Shown: positions 10,356 through 22,500 of the stretch, piece by piece | Numbering within the stretch: position 1 is the stretch's first letter | Layout: each line of letters starts with the position of its first letter | Assembly: GCF_001625305.1 (NCBI RefSeq) | Contig: NW_017803921.1 | Location: 1,140,374 to 1,204,373 of the forward strand | Reading direction: 5' to 3' | From: Branchiostoma belcheri | Lineage: Eukaryota; Chordata; Leptocardii; Amphioxiformes; Branchiostomatidae | DNA length: 64,000 bases | Program-made: the position numbers and the translations under genes | The notes under the pieces: model-generated | What the model was told of the DNA's origin: nothing | What the model saw: the letters and a program-made list of their open reading frames with translations, nothing else | The model's database searches: none

Positions 10356-11041
10356 TGTCTGTGTGGGCCCTGGGATCAGTCTGGATTTTAGGTTACACGT
10401 GAGCAGAATCAATCCAGTAGCTTAGCGCAGGCACGCACGGATTGTCTCTTCTTACTTACTGTTCCTCTTCATCCCTGTGAGACATAATTAAGGCCATGAC
10501 GTCTTCCCTCCATCTGGGTCTGTCCAAGGACCTGTAATGTCCTTGGTCTGTCCTTGGCCGCCTTCTTTACTGATCGCCAGGATAATCCCATGGACGCCAG
10601 GTCATCTGTCACAGTTCTTCTCCAGGTGGTTTTTGAGTCTACATCTTGTTCTTTTCCCAACACTACACAGGTCTCCAATTTCTTGAGTCATCCGATCTGA
10701 CAACATAGGACTTTTTCGCTTGTTCTATAGATCTCCATTGATACTTTGAGTTTAATGTTCCATAATTCGAGTTTTGCTTCTGCCCTTCTTTATCTTCTTC
10801 TTCTTCTTCTCTCTCTCTCTCTCTATCATCCCTCAGTCATCTCTCTCTACATCTATCAGTCCCCCTCTTTCCGCCCGTCCTTGTCAACACGCAGCTCGGG
10901 TTTCTGTCGTTTTAATCTTCCTGTAACATTTGTTATCGTTATTAGCGGAAACTAGAAACCACCATCATTAAAGTTGGCCTGTTAAAAATTGGGTCACGCG
11001 ACTGGCAAGGATCGAGAACTGTGCGGTAGCGGGGTCACCTG
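10356..11041. other. Intergenic DNA with CTT/CT tract
   Basis: A (CTT)n/(CT)n tract lies at about 10790-10826. Nothing else is supported. Confidence 0.4.
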
Positions 11042-11214
11042 TAACCTGGAACCCAGACTCTTGCCAAGGTCGATACAAACCAGTTTCTGGGGCCAACAAG
11101 GAAATTTGACCACAGTCGGGTAGGGAAGAGTAAGGTATAATTTCAGGCCTTGGGGGCATGTTGGCCGGGAAGCGGGCTTGTAAAGCCCCTGGCAACAGTC
11201 TGGCTTCCAGGCTA
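11042..11214. mobile_element. TAGCCTG-family foldback element
   Basis: The ends TAACCTGGAACCCAGACTC and GTCTGGCTTCCAGGCTA form imperfect terminal inverted repeats shared with elements at 12518, 18062, 33091 and 36777. The interior is non-coding. Confidence 0.6.
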
Positions 11215-11889
11215 AGTCAACCCGTGCCCCAAAGCACACCGCCAGGGCACACCGCTATACATCAGGAAGGTGACTTGTGTCCGGCGAGTAGATTTGTGAG
11301 GTGGTGTGTTGATGTGACGTGCGTTGGCTTATGACAGAGAGAGAAGGACAGTGTATACGACCACCAGTAAGTACTAGTAATAGTATGCACGAGTTTTCAA
11401 TGGGGAAGACGGCGGAGAAGATTATGATTTAAGGGCCTGTCATTTACGTCGTACGTACGATCGCAAACTGAGAGCTTTTCTTGTGCCGATGGTCTTGGTC
11501 GCTGTTTTATTAAGCGGAAAAGTGCACCATAGAGTTGGACTGAAGTGATACACGTAGAAGCTCCTTGGACTGATCAAGGCTTCAGGCTCCTTGGACTGAT
11601 ACCAGGGTATCTTTGATACCCCTTTGTTCTTGCCCCATTGTTCCACCCATTGTTCCATCTCCTCAGCCCCACAGGTGGTCCGACACTTGTGATCACCTGC
11701 GGAGCGGAGATGGCAGACATTAGTGACTCGCCTGTCAGTTCTGATCGCCGAAAACAAAGCTGACAAGTGTCCAAAATGCAGGCTGCAAGGTCACTGAACT
11801 CTTTCACACGCTCTCTGCCCAAGCTAGCATCTCCAAGCAGACGTAAGTTCCCCCTCTCTCTTCCTTCCTTCCTCTCTTCCTGCAGGTGT

Positions 11890-11893
11890 CGGT

Positions 11894-11930
<37 letters not shown>

Positions 11931-11950
11931 CGTGTGTGTATGTATGTATG
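11890..11950. repeat. (TG)n microsatellite
   Basis: A TG dinucleotide tract with a few C and A interruptions. The open frames across it are artefacts. Confidence 0.9.
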
Positions 11951-12517
11951 TTTTTTGTCTGTTTGTCTCTCTCTGTGCTCTACAGCACTGACATACATTC
12001 TCTGTTGCTACTTTATAAACGTCTGGGGTGACAAAGCAGTATGGGTAGGGGGTGAAGTCTGCCATCTCTGACTGCTTCTTAAAACTAGGTCTGTGAAGAG
12101 AGTCGAAAGTGTGACCCAACTTTGAACCAGCTTCTCAGCCACGTGAGAACGCAGCATCTGTTTCTGCGCAAGGTCTACTCGTCTTTTGAATATCGCGGCT
12201 GGCTTTTGTTTTCTTTGACGTCTGCCACTTTTCTCATTAGCGGATTAAACCTTATTGTCGCCATTGTAGTCAGAGGAGAACACAGAAACGGCGGGAATTA
12301 CTGTGAATTACGTAAAGCCTGCTTACTCGGACGGGCGCCAAACTTTTGCATTTGATTGTGCAATAATAACAACAGTGGGGGTTGGGGGGGGGGAGGGGTT
12401 AAGTAGAAGAGAAGGTGCCATGTTTAACCATGGAGTTAAAATCAAATTGTATTTAACCTCCTTGGTTTAACATAATATCCTTGGTTACATCTTGTACAGG
12501 TTGGGTAGAAGCTGTCC

Positions 12518-12693
12518 TAGCCTGGGTGCCAGACTGTTTCTTCCAGTAGCCTGTCCCCAAGGAAATTTTACCACAAGCCCGCCCATCCTCAGCTAGACCA
12601 TGGAGGTACAATTTTTACCTCCATGGTTAGACTCTAATCTGACTGGGGACTGACCTGTCTATTGGCCATGGGAACAGTCTGGCAACCAGGTTT
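12518..12693. mobile_element. TAGCCTG-family element with internal palindrome
   Basis: The ends TAGCCTGGGTGCCAGACTG and CAGTCTGGCAACCAGGTTTA are inverted. Inside, ACCATGGAGGTA (12597-12608) and TACCTCCATGGT (12616-12627) form a perfect 12-bp hairpin with a 7-base loop. Confidence 0.6.
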
Positions 12694-15600
12694 ATAATAT
12701 AAAAAGCTGCACAGTGTCAATCCTCTCTACCAACGACAGAGCGAGCCCACCGTTTGGAGATCTTTGAAGTGAAAAATATAAAGTGTTCTCGCCAAAAGAG
12801 GCAAACCAGCTTCCTATTTCAAACGGCGGATTGTTAAGTTAACCGCCACAACTTTGACAGAATTGGGTCGGATGCGGAGGGAAAAAGATGGTCAGTGTTG
12901 ACTCCTGACCCCTGGAGGTCAAGAGGTCGCCGTAACCTGGTTGCCCGGATCGTGTTTGGTAATGAACGCCTGTCGATTCCGTTTCACGGACCTGCCAGGG
13001 GAACTAATGGATAACACGGAGAGGCCGTAATTATTTCAGCCGCCAGGTTTCAGTTTGCAAGCAGCTTTTTTCCCAATTCCCAAAGATGCCTAGCGCCAGG
13101 CTAGGAGGTCGGGATTTAGTATTTTTCCCTTGGTGATTTTATTATATTCGTTAATGACAAAATCGGAAATATCCAAGTTACTCCCTATTTTAAAAGTGAT
13201 TCGAAATTGTTAGCTATAAGCATGATTTGTCACAAACATTTAGATTTGGGCGTGCTATGTTTTAAAAATTGCTGTGATGTTTGTAAACCAAGTAATAATA
13301 AAATATTGAAATTAAATCTAGACAATGGTCATAAAGACCTAATGACTTGGAATGGACTCTATGCCACATGCTATGCGACCATGCGCAAATTGAAACAGAA
13401 TTGAAATTACTTCATCTTCGATCATTAATTGTAACTACTAGAATTCAATAACTCTAATTGTATATGCGCACCTTATTATAATTAACATTCACAGGCAGTA
13501 GTCTAGCCATTCGCAATTCGTCATTCTACACTACTGTCGACACATATATCGAAAAATCGAAAAGTTACCGCTGTGTTTCGAGTGAAAGTGTAAATGAATA
13601 TTACATTTTCACGGCGAGTGAGTTTGAACAATGCCCCGCGCGTGGTACAGCTACACAAATCGCCTCGCGAGTCTGCCATAATAACAATTCACCCGTCATC
13701 GCGCGAACGTTGTTTGTGTGTCCTGGGGGGATTGGTGCGGAGTTGAAAGACTATTCCACAACATCTGCACCTGTCGTATATGTAAATTATTAAATCAGCT
13801 AACGAACATCGCTACAATTCATCTATTTCATGTTTATTTGGATTTCGTGGACGTAGATACATTATGCCGCTGTGCGTAACTGCATTTATTGCCAGCATAT
13901 ATCCGTAAACAATTCCAACATATGGGTGCGCATCCGTGCGTTTTATTTTGCCACCTGTGGTATATAGAAGTTGATACCTCACTATATTTCTACGGGATGA
14001 AATACATCTGAATTACAGAATATTGAACGTTTTCTTCCTTTTGGGCGTCAAAGTTTATTGAAGATGCAATTGAAAGCAAATTGGATACCATGTCATCGTT
14101 TTCACCGCAGGTAACGCAAAGCATGTAATCACAAAACCTAAGCACATGTGTGTAACTGATACAATTCGCAACAGGCCCATAATGAACCAAATTGAAATGA
14201 AAGTTGCGAAGCGAGGCTGATGACTGTTGCCTGCTCGCTCTGATTGGTATGTAGGTTAAGGCCAGGGATTGATTTTTTTACCGTTCTTGCTACCTGCTGG
14301 GTGTGTGAGCGAGTAGAATATTTATGTACGTGAAAACTGGGACAAGTTTCGGATCCTTCCTTTGACGGTGACAATCTAATCTATCCTGTGATAAATGACA
14401 TGGTTTACTCAAAGCTATTAAACGCTTTATTATTGGGAGGGTGGTACAATATATGGTACATAACGTACTGTAATGTTGTAATATGTAAGGAAAGGGTGTT
14501 GTAGTACATGTATGGGTAAGAGTCTGTTAGAATTCATTATTTTAATTGGCAGTTGTTAATACAAGAACTGTTACATTTTCACATCGAATGACACAATAGA
14601 TATTAAAAATTCCCCAAAAATTATGGGGGATGAAATCAAACAAACCCGTGTTTGGTACGTGTCTTTCACTCAAAATGCATTCTTCACTTTGAGCCATTTT
14701 TTGTTAATTTTCATTTAAGAATTTCTGTCAAATTTATCTATAATGCAATTAAATCGAGAGCAGTCCATAAAAAGCAGACTTCGAAATGAGCGAACAGCCC
14801 TCCCAAAAAATTCATTAAATGATATCGATTGATCCGAATGGTCAAAAGGAAATGCATTAGGCTTTGATAGAATAACAGCTGTGGCCAGCCTAACTAATCA
14901 TTACGTTATTCTGGACACACAGGCTACAGCACCGGTTCTCTTGGGACGGTGTAAGCGGCGTTCTTTGCTGTTTTCGCGGCGTGGCCGTGCATGCGTGTAA
15001 TTGTGAGAGTATATGCTGGCGGAAAGAAAGTGAGAGAGCGCCCGTAGCACCGTGTTTCTAATTTTGAAATCACTTCTCGGCTAGCTACTATTGAATACTA
15101 GTATATGTTCAAGCATATGTTGGGGCTCTGTGATGGGTCTCGCGGCGGGTAGCTGTCAGAGAAGCTCGGTAGTCAGAAACGGCGCTGGTCCAACCCCAAC
15201 ATCTGCTTGGATTTTGATTTACTCGCCAGGCAAAATTGTTCGGCTGTATTCAATCATTTTTCCGCAAAAGAAAGGGTTGTGTTGTAGACTGCATACAAGT
15301 TACAACTGTGGATTTTATAGGACGTAATTAATATATAATGTCATTCATATAACGTGCTAAGTCTATATTTCTCAGCTTTACGACATGCTCAAATGCTAAA
15401 ATGAATAATAAATACAGTATTTGATATTCTACCTCCATGGTTTCACCAAGGAGCTTGATATAGTTTTTACATTGTATCAACACTTGATTTGCGTTTGCAG
15501 ACGTGCCAATCAATTTTCATGAAGCTCGCGCCATGTAAGATTCAGACCCGCGAACTGTACGAAAAGCAAACACATCAAATGCCGCCTGAGGCATTCATGA

Positions 15601-16380
15601 CTCGAAACGACGAGAATAAATGAATATATGCATTATTTACATTTGTCTTTGTCCCGTGACGCCGTGTATAGCTAGACGCGCACGTGGCGTGTAAGCTTCG
15701 CACAATGGCATTACAGATTCAGCACTGGCAAAATAAACAGGACCTACAGAGTTGAGTATTAAAACAATCGTCATATCGCGGATTCGCAGGTACTATCAAA
15801 GTGGTCATCCAATGCGATTTCAATTTCAGAACAAAAAAAATATTCTGTAAATTTATCTGATTTTGACATTTATTGCGAAAAATAGTTTTACTGCCCTGAA
15901 ATCACTTTGGGTGCCATTACTATAAAGTGATGGTGAAATTTACTTACTACATAACTGAAAAGAATATTTCTATTCCTAAATATTATGCATGGGACTGTCT
16001 TCGTCCAGTGAACACTAGCTGAATGAACGATCGCCCAATTTTCTTCTTGAAGATAATTGCGGACGAGACCAGCATGGCAAGTGTACGTTTCGTTCGTTGC
16101 ACACGCACAAAAATATATGATGTGATGCGATATGATATGAAGACCTTTATTGCACAAAAATATATCACAAAATCCGCTTAATTGTAAAATACTCCGGAAA
16201 AGTGTATCTTCTGGATGGACGATTCGGTTTCGTCTCACGTGTACTGCATGCACTACACTCGTCCGTTTTTCAATATCTAGTACTACAGTATACAGAAGCC
16301 ACACACGCAAATCGCTCAGGCACTAAAGTAGAAGGACAGCTAGCGGGGTCCTCGGGCGGTTGGCATCACCGCAGTTGCTG
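12694..16380. other. AT-rich intergenic DNA upstream of the death-domain gene
   Basis: No exon or complete repeat is supported in about 3.7 kb. Short open frames here have no recognisable protein features. Some of it may be distal regulatory sequence for the gene starting near 16.4 kb. Confidence 0.4.
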
Positions 16381-16486
16381 ACCAATGAGCGCGCAGGAGG
16401 AGTTGTTGGGACGGAGGCCTCGTCAGATGAGCCCCCCTCTATCCGGGGCCCCGCGCTGGTCTTTTGTTTCTCCCGTTTTCTGATTG
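16321..16486 (+). promoter_or_regulatory. Candidate promoter and 5' UTR of the coiled-coil/death-domain gene
   Basis: The segment is richer in G, C and CpG than its surroundings and has a CCAAT box at 16382-16386 next to GCGCGC. It immediately precedes a short ATG exon with a perfect CAG|GTAAGA donor. No TATA box is seen. The assignment rests on position and composition. Confidence 0.4.
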
Positions 16487-16528
16487 ATGGAGCGACAAGG
16501 TGATGCGCCTTCTAATGATAGCATGCAG
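16487..16528 (+). CDS. Candidate first coding exon of the death-domain gene
   Basis: The ATG at 16487 starts MERQGDAPSNDSMQ, ending at a CAG|GTAAGA donor in phase 0. That phase joins cleanly to the open frame at 20866. The exon is short, so chance cannot be excluded. Confidence 0.4.
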
Positions 16529-19500
16529 GTAAGAACGAGTACAGTCGGGGGATCGCGCGGCCTTTGTCTGGTGAGACCAGTGGGAGAGACGAGAGAGAGT
16601 TCGGAGCGTGCCACGCTTTCTCTCCACCGCTACAGTGGGCACATAGCCCTGTGCTTCCATTTTTGGTGAGTGTCTATCCCAGTACGTAGTTGGGTCATCT
16701 ATCCAAACACGTTTTGCTTCGTTTACACAAACGCTATTCAAGTAGCTGCGATTTCGAAATGTTTTGGAAAACATGTTTGGGAGAGATAGTGCCCACGTGT
16801 GGTCGGATGTGTCGGTTTTGAGTGTGTTTTGTGTGGGAGTGTTGTATTGCGTCGGTCGGCTGTTGGGGTTGGATAGCGTTGTTTGTGTGGACGGACACAT
16901 ACGCTTCTGGTTACACGTACGCTATCAGTAATAAGTTGTACAGCAGGGGTGCTTGTATGGGTTAGAATCAAACCATTGGCGTAAAAATTAATTAAAAGAC
17001 GGTAAAAGAAAAGTAATTTATCAAGGGACTAAAATACTCGTTGTTTTGGCTGTGAAGTCATTTGTAGTGTGAGAACCGCTTACAACAATATTTGGCAGAC
17101 GCTTTAAACGGGTGCATGGGGTTAGCAAAGTCTCGGTTTTCCGTTTAACATATAAATGGACGTAAATTTTGCATGTCAAATTGTCGTATTGTCACAGCTT
17201 GTCAGTTGGAATTGTCCACACTTTCCCTGTTTTGTTGGGTGTGCGAAAACTTTGCATTATGTAGTATGGGACGGTCCCGTTTAGTACGGGATACGGGACG
17301 GCGTTTAGCTCGTAGTATGCACTGTCGCTCGCGTTTATCCCCCACGGCTTCATACGGAAAACAGGCGCTAGACCACAGCTGTGTTTTCCCCCACAGTCAG
17401 GGGGACGGGGAAGTACAGCCCTCTCCGCTGGGCTGACCTTTACCGCCCGTGTTTCGAACAAAAGCCGCGGATTTTCTGCCGCGGAAAGAGAGTCTTTCAT
17501 CCCGAAATGGGCACTAAATCCCGCCGTTCGCAGGGGGGGCTGGGCTTTGTTTTGTCCCGTACACCACCACATGTTCCAGGACGGGGGGAGCTGTTGTTGT
17601 ATCTGTTTTTATGTACACAGAAAGTAAACAACTCTTGCATCCTGAGTAAGAATAATTACTTACACTAGGGGCTGCGACCGCTGAGTGGCCAAATATTTCA
17701 AAGATCGCTCAAGGAATTTCATACACAAAGAACTATTTCATTGTCGTTTGAATCATATTTTTACAATTACATCGTGCATCATATTCCAATCCGAGCATCA
17801 AGGGTTGCATAAATCCAATTTTGATCTCTCAGCGATTATGCACCATCCAGTGAAAAGGAGTCAGTGGTCACTTTGAACGTATCCTTTTCTGTGAACACTA
17901 CATGAAGGGTAAACAAATTCTTCGCAGAAGGAAGCAGACAGACGTGTTTAAAATGGGATAATGATTTTTAGCAGATCCAATCGATCAACCTTGACGTCAT
18001 GCGTGTAGAGAGAGGCGACTGGGATGTTTGGTTTGCGGATTTCGGCGAGGGACGTAAGGGGTAGTCTGGATGCCAGGCCCCTGCCAAGGGCGACACGGTA
18101 CTCCGTTCGGCAGGGGGAAGTCACGCGTCCCTACCTCAAAGTTGGGGTACCAAAGTTGGCACCCGGGGTCCAGTCTATTTATCTCTTGTGTGGTGAGGGG
18201 CACTGTGGTAAAATTTCCTTGGGGCCCTGAAGCCGAGGAGCTAGTTTGTACGTACACCCTGACAAAAGTCTGGTACCCAGGCTAGGGACGGGGTTTTAGA
18301 TAAACGGTGGGCACGCCGCGTCAGTGTAAGCGGAGAGGGCCACGCGGGAAGTCCACTGGGAGTACAGAAAGAGCCAAGCCAGATGGCGTTATTTCCCAAT
18401 TACGCAACCCCCTATCGACTTGTACTCTCCAAGCAGAGGTTAGACTTGTACATGTTGTGGATGTTTTATACGTTTTGTGTTTTGTCAGCTTTTCTTTGTC
18501 ACAATGTGTATGAACGTCTAAACTGTTTGGTACTCTGTGATGAAAGAAATTGAAGACAAAGACTATCACCTGTCCTCACTATTGAATATATTTACCAAAG
18601 AGATAAAACAGCCCACAAAAGACTGTATCAGGTTGAAACCTGTACGCAGTAACATCATTGTATCGCAACATTTGCTTTTACGATTAGCATTGTTCCCTGC
18701 AGTTCCTCTCGAGTTTCTAATTTCCTAAAATCCGGCGCATCATTGTGTTTTCACGGAATTCGCGCTGAATGGTGTGTGCTGTTTTCGTTTTTTTTTTGCA
18801 CATCACACGTTTTACTTAGATTCAATTGGAAGTAGTTTGCTAAAATTGAGAAGAAAGGGTTTATGTTAATTGCCTGTGCTCGTCGGTACAAATATTGATA
18901 TTGTCTCTATTGTTCTCGGGTCTAGAGAGATTACGTCCTTGGTCAAACAATAGATGACATGACGGCGCTGGACTAGACGTAACGTAATCCTTTGGTCAGG
19001 TGTTCTGAAAGTTTTATGTCGCTGTCATCACGCAATATCGCATTCCACACCCGTGTATCATATTAATCCCCAAGCAGATCAAATTTTCAAGAAAGTATCA
19101 AAATAGCCAGGCAGTATGCAATACGCCACCCGTTTCTTTGGCTGGTGTAAAAAAAGAAAGTCCGATATAAACGCCTAAAATACGTAAAAAAAACCCCAAA
19201 ACGAATCCTAAACCTCTGCTTGGAGACTACCCATATCGCATTTCATACCCCGTGTATCATTAACCCCAGTGGTCTGGTGCCCAGTCTATCGTGGGGGGCT
19301 ACTAGTATTTAAACTCCCGTCGTGCAAAACCTACCGGGGAGCCTAGTCGAGTCGGGCGGTGAAGAGCACCCGTAGCCCCGAAGAGAACCCGCCCCAACCA
19401 CGATAGACATCAGGCTACATATTATAAATTATACCCCGGAGGGCCTGGAGAGTTTTATCTAGTAACGGCAGCTGTCATCATCATTACATGAGCTTTCGGG

Positions 19501-22500
19501 TCCAATCACGGAGAAGAATAGAAAACGCGTGTTCTCAAATTGACGCCGTTTTTCATGAAACGTCCCAGGAGATGGGCGTGATAAAATGAAGTCAAATTGC
19601 GGCGTTTTTTTCACTCATATTTACGGATTTCGCACGGGTTGTGTACTTATCCGGGAGTATGTGTGAAAACACACCCGTCAGACCAGCCGCTTGTTTGAAC
19701 GGCGCGATTGCAAGGTACACAGGCTGTGACTGACAAGTGCGGAGGACGATTGTTCCAGTTTACGCAGTGCCTGAGTGGAGGGTCTACTTCCGGGGCTCGA
19801 TCCGGCTCGTTTGCCTTCAATAGGGTGCTTTGGCCAGAGATAAACCTACTCCAGTTTCCACTCAGACGATAAACTGTGAAACTCCACCCCTCTTCTTGTT
19901 CTAGATCCACACGAATGTGATACTATCACACGCGTACAGTTCATTTTCAGTTCATTTCTATCAATCCCCAAGCAGACGTTGGGCGACAAAAGTTTGATGT
20001 TTTTTTGGCTGCACGTTTCTGTAACAAACTGCGAGGAGCTAGGAAAACTGCTCCTCTACATAAAGATTATACATTTTGTATCTCTATACACTCTGTACTA
20101 CGGCCTCGTCGATGCCGTGTTTGCATAGGGATGCTACATAATGATATTGAACTAATGAATAAGAAATAAAAAAAATATAGATGTTGTAGAGTACAGAAGT
20201 TCAAGTGGGCCATGGGATGTAGAGTACTGCAGCACACATGGCAGGGGTGTTTTAATGCCCCATTCAAACCTTCCTTGCACAGAGTAAGCACCCCCGAAGA
20301 GGTCTAGGCAAACGCATTACGTTGAGTACCGTAGCCTCCTTTACAGGCGTTCCGGACCGTCCCATAGCTATCATTAACGGACGGTCCCCTCGCCGTTGGC
20401 AGTCGTCCTGCAGTGTTCACTACTTGTCTGTAGCAGCTATGGGTGACTTATGCCGTCCCCTTTTTTGTGACAGTCCAATCTTGGCAGCCGACGCGCAGCT
20501 GCAGCGAAAAAACACTGCACGACTTGGGGGTAAAAACGACGGGGTCAGAACCAGGTCTACCAGAACTCTTCCGCGCAGCCAGTCTGTTGTGAAATGACAG
20601 CCTGTCGCTTGATTTTCATCTAACCTCCTCATTAATTTCGTACTATCCAAGGCAGAGGTATAGGTTCGGATTATTTTGACGCGTTTTAGTAGTTTTTATC
20701 GGGCTTTCGTTTTGTATCTATTTTTTTTGCATTCGAAAGGCCTTCAAAACCGCCCTGCCGATGTGAATGATACTGTCTAGCCAATTTGATACTGTCTTTC
20801 AGCCGCCGAAAAATCTGTAAAACAGTTTCAAGATTACTGATTTCTTTCTTCTTCCTTGTCTACAGAAACTTGGATCCGGAATCGTTGCAACAGACCCGGA
20901 CATGCCTTGTGAGGAAAATAAAGAAAACATGATGGAGTTCAACTTGTCCAACATCCACCAGCGAATCGACTGCACGCTGCGGCAGCTGCAATCTCAGCAT
21001 CAGCACGTCGACGACGTCCTGGGGGACATCAAGTACCTGAAGACGCTGTCCATCGAAGTCCTGATGGTCGTCAACGACTTGTACCAGTACCCGAGGATTA
21101 AGTCCCTGAAGGAGCTCAAGAACATCCGCGACCGGACGACGCATGACATCTCCTCGGGGGACCCCGGCGTGGACAACCGAAGGAAGGGGCTGGACTCCCT
21201 CGGCGTCCTGAACAGGCTGAACGACTTCATCACCAAGATGGACAAGTACATCGCGGTGCTGCAGGAGATGTACATGGGGTTCACCCAGAAGGTGTTGGTC
21301 CCCCTGCAGACGTTTTGCTCTGGACACCAGCCGTACATCGGCCGGGAGGACGTCTCCCTTCAGCGGATCGAGTCCGAAATTCTCGACCTCATGAGCAAGA
21401 TCAAGGTCCTTCTGTGGAGCCCCGAAGTGGAGGACTACTACTTCAGTAACGAGCTGTTCTCTCAGACTGTGGCGGACGAGGTAGACTGCACAACCTGCCC
21501 GCTGCTGAGACTGATCCCTGATGTCTTACAGAAGCTGAACGCTGTATTCACGCGGGCTCAGACCTGGCTTAGGCGGGATATTCTGTACGTCCAGAACACA
21601 AAGGCCGCCCTGCACAGGGCCAGCAAGAAGTGTGTCCAGATGAAAAGGAGGTACGATCTGGCCAAGGAAGCGTTCGCTCAACTGCAGAGGGAGGCGACAG
21701 AAACCGAAAAGTCCATCAGAAGTCACGAGGAGAGACTAGCGCACATCAAGGAGGAGATCCAGAGGTTCAGGAAAGAGCGAGAGAAAGTAAGAGAGTCGAA
21801 AACGCAGCTGGAAGAAAAGCTGCAAGACTCTTCTAACTTGATCGACGTCTCCTTAGACGTCTTGAAAGTGAGGGTGAAAGCCTTGAGAAAGCGCCTGCTC
21901 GTCTTGGGCACCAAGATCGAGTCCCGCGAACGGACCTACGGGCACATCAAGGAAAAACTCAAGGCGCTGAAAATCGAGCACAAAATCATCCAGGACAGAA
22001 TCAAGAATTCTGAGAAGTATCTGGAAGAGATGGAGGAAAAACTCAAGGCGTTGTTGAAGACGAAACACGCCTGGGAACAAAGACACGCCTTCAAGACGGA
22101 CCCCGAACATCTCAGGGCCAAACAAGAAGCCAAGACGGTCCGGATCCCTCTCAAGGCCGTCCGGGTGAAGACGTTTGTCACCAAGACGCGCCAACAAAGT
22201 AAGCCAAAACTTGCCTTATCGCACACCTTTCTTAAGTTTATCTAGCCTCTCCGTCGTGTTAAAAGATCAGCGGTAGTCTAGTTACCACGGGCTGACACCA
22301 GTGACAGACGGGTATTATTATCGTCGGTCGCTTGGTGAGAAATGCCCAACACGTCGGTAACTATGTTCGTAAGTGATGTTTGCCTTTTCGCCCTGCTGGC
22401 CGAGTGCCAAAAGAGACGTCTCTGCGATTTTGACAAACGGCTTTGGTCAGGATCAAGTGGAGTGTTTGATCGTGTTTGTTTTGACAACGTTATGGCGATT

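Larger units (their letters stand above)
16529..20865 (+). other. Intron 1 of the death-domain gene (inferred)
   Basis: The interval holds a TAGCCTG-family element at 18062-18284, a TACTCTCC element at 19064-19229 and an inverted-repeat element at 19270-19418. No further exon was recognised. GC-rich sequence near 17270-17580 could be an alternative promoter. Confidence 0.4.

Noticed and set aside
12122..12355. Open frame of 77 codons with a hydrophobic stretch
   Set aside because: There are no supporting splice sites, domains or neighbouring exons; AT-rich DNA gives such frames by chance.
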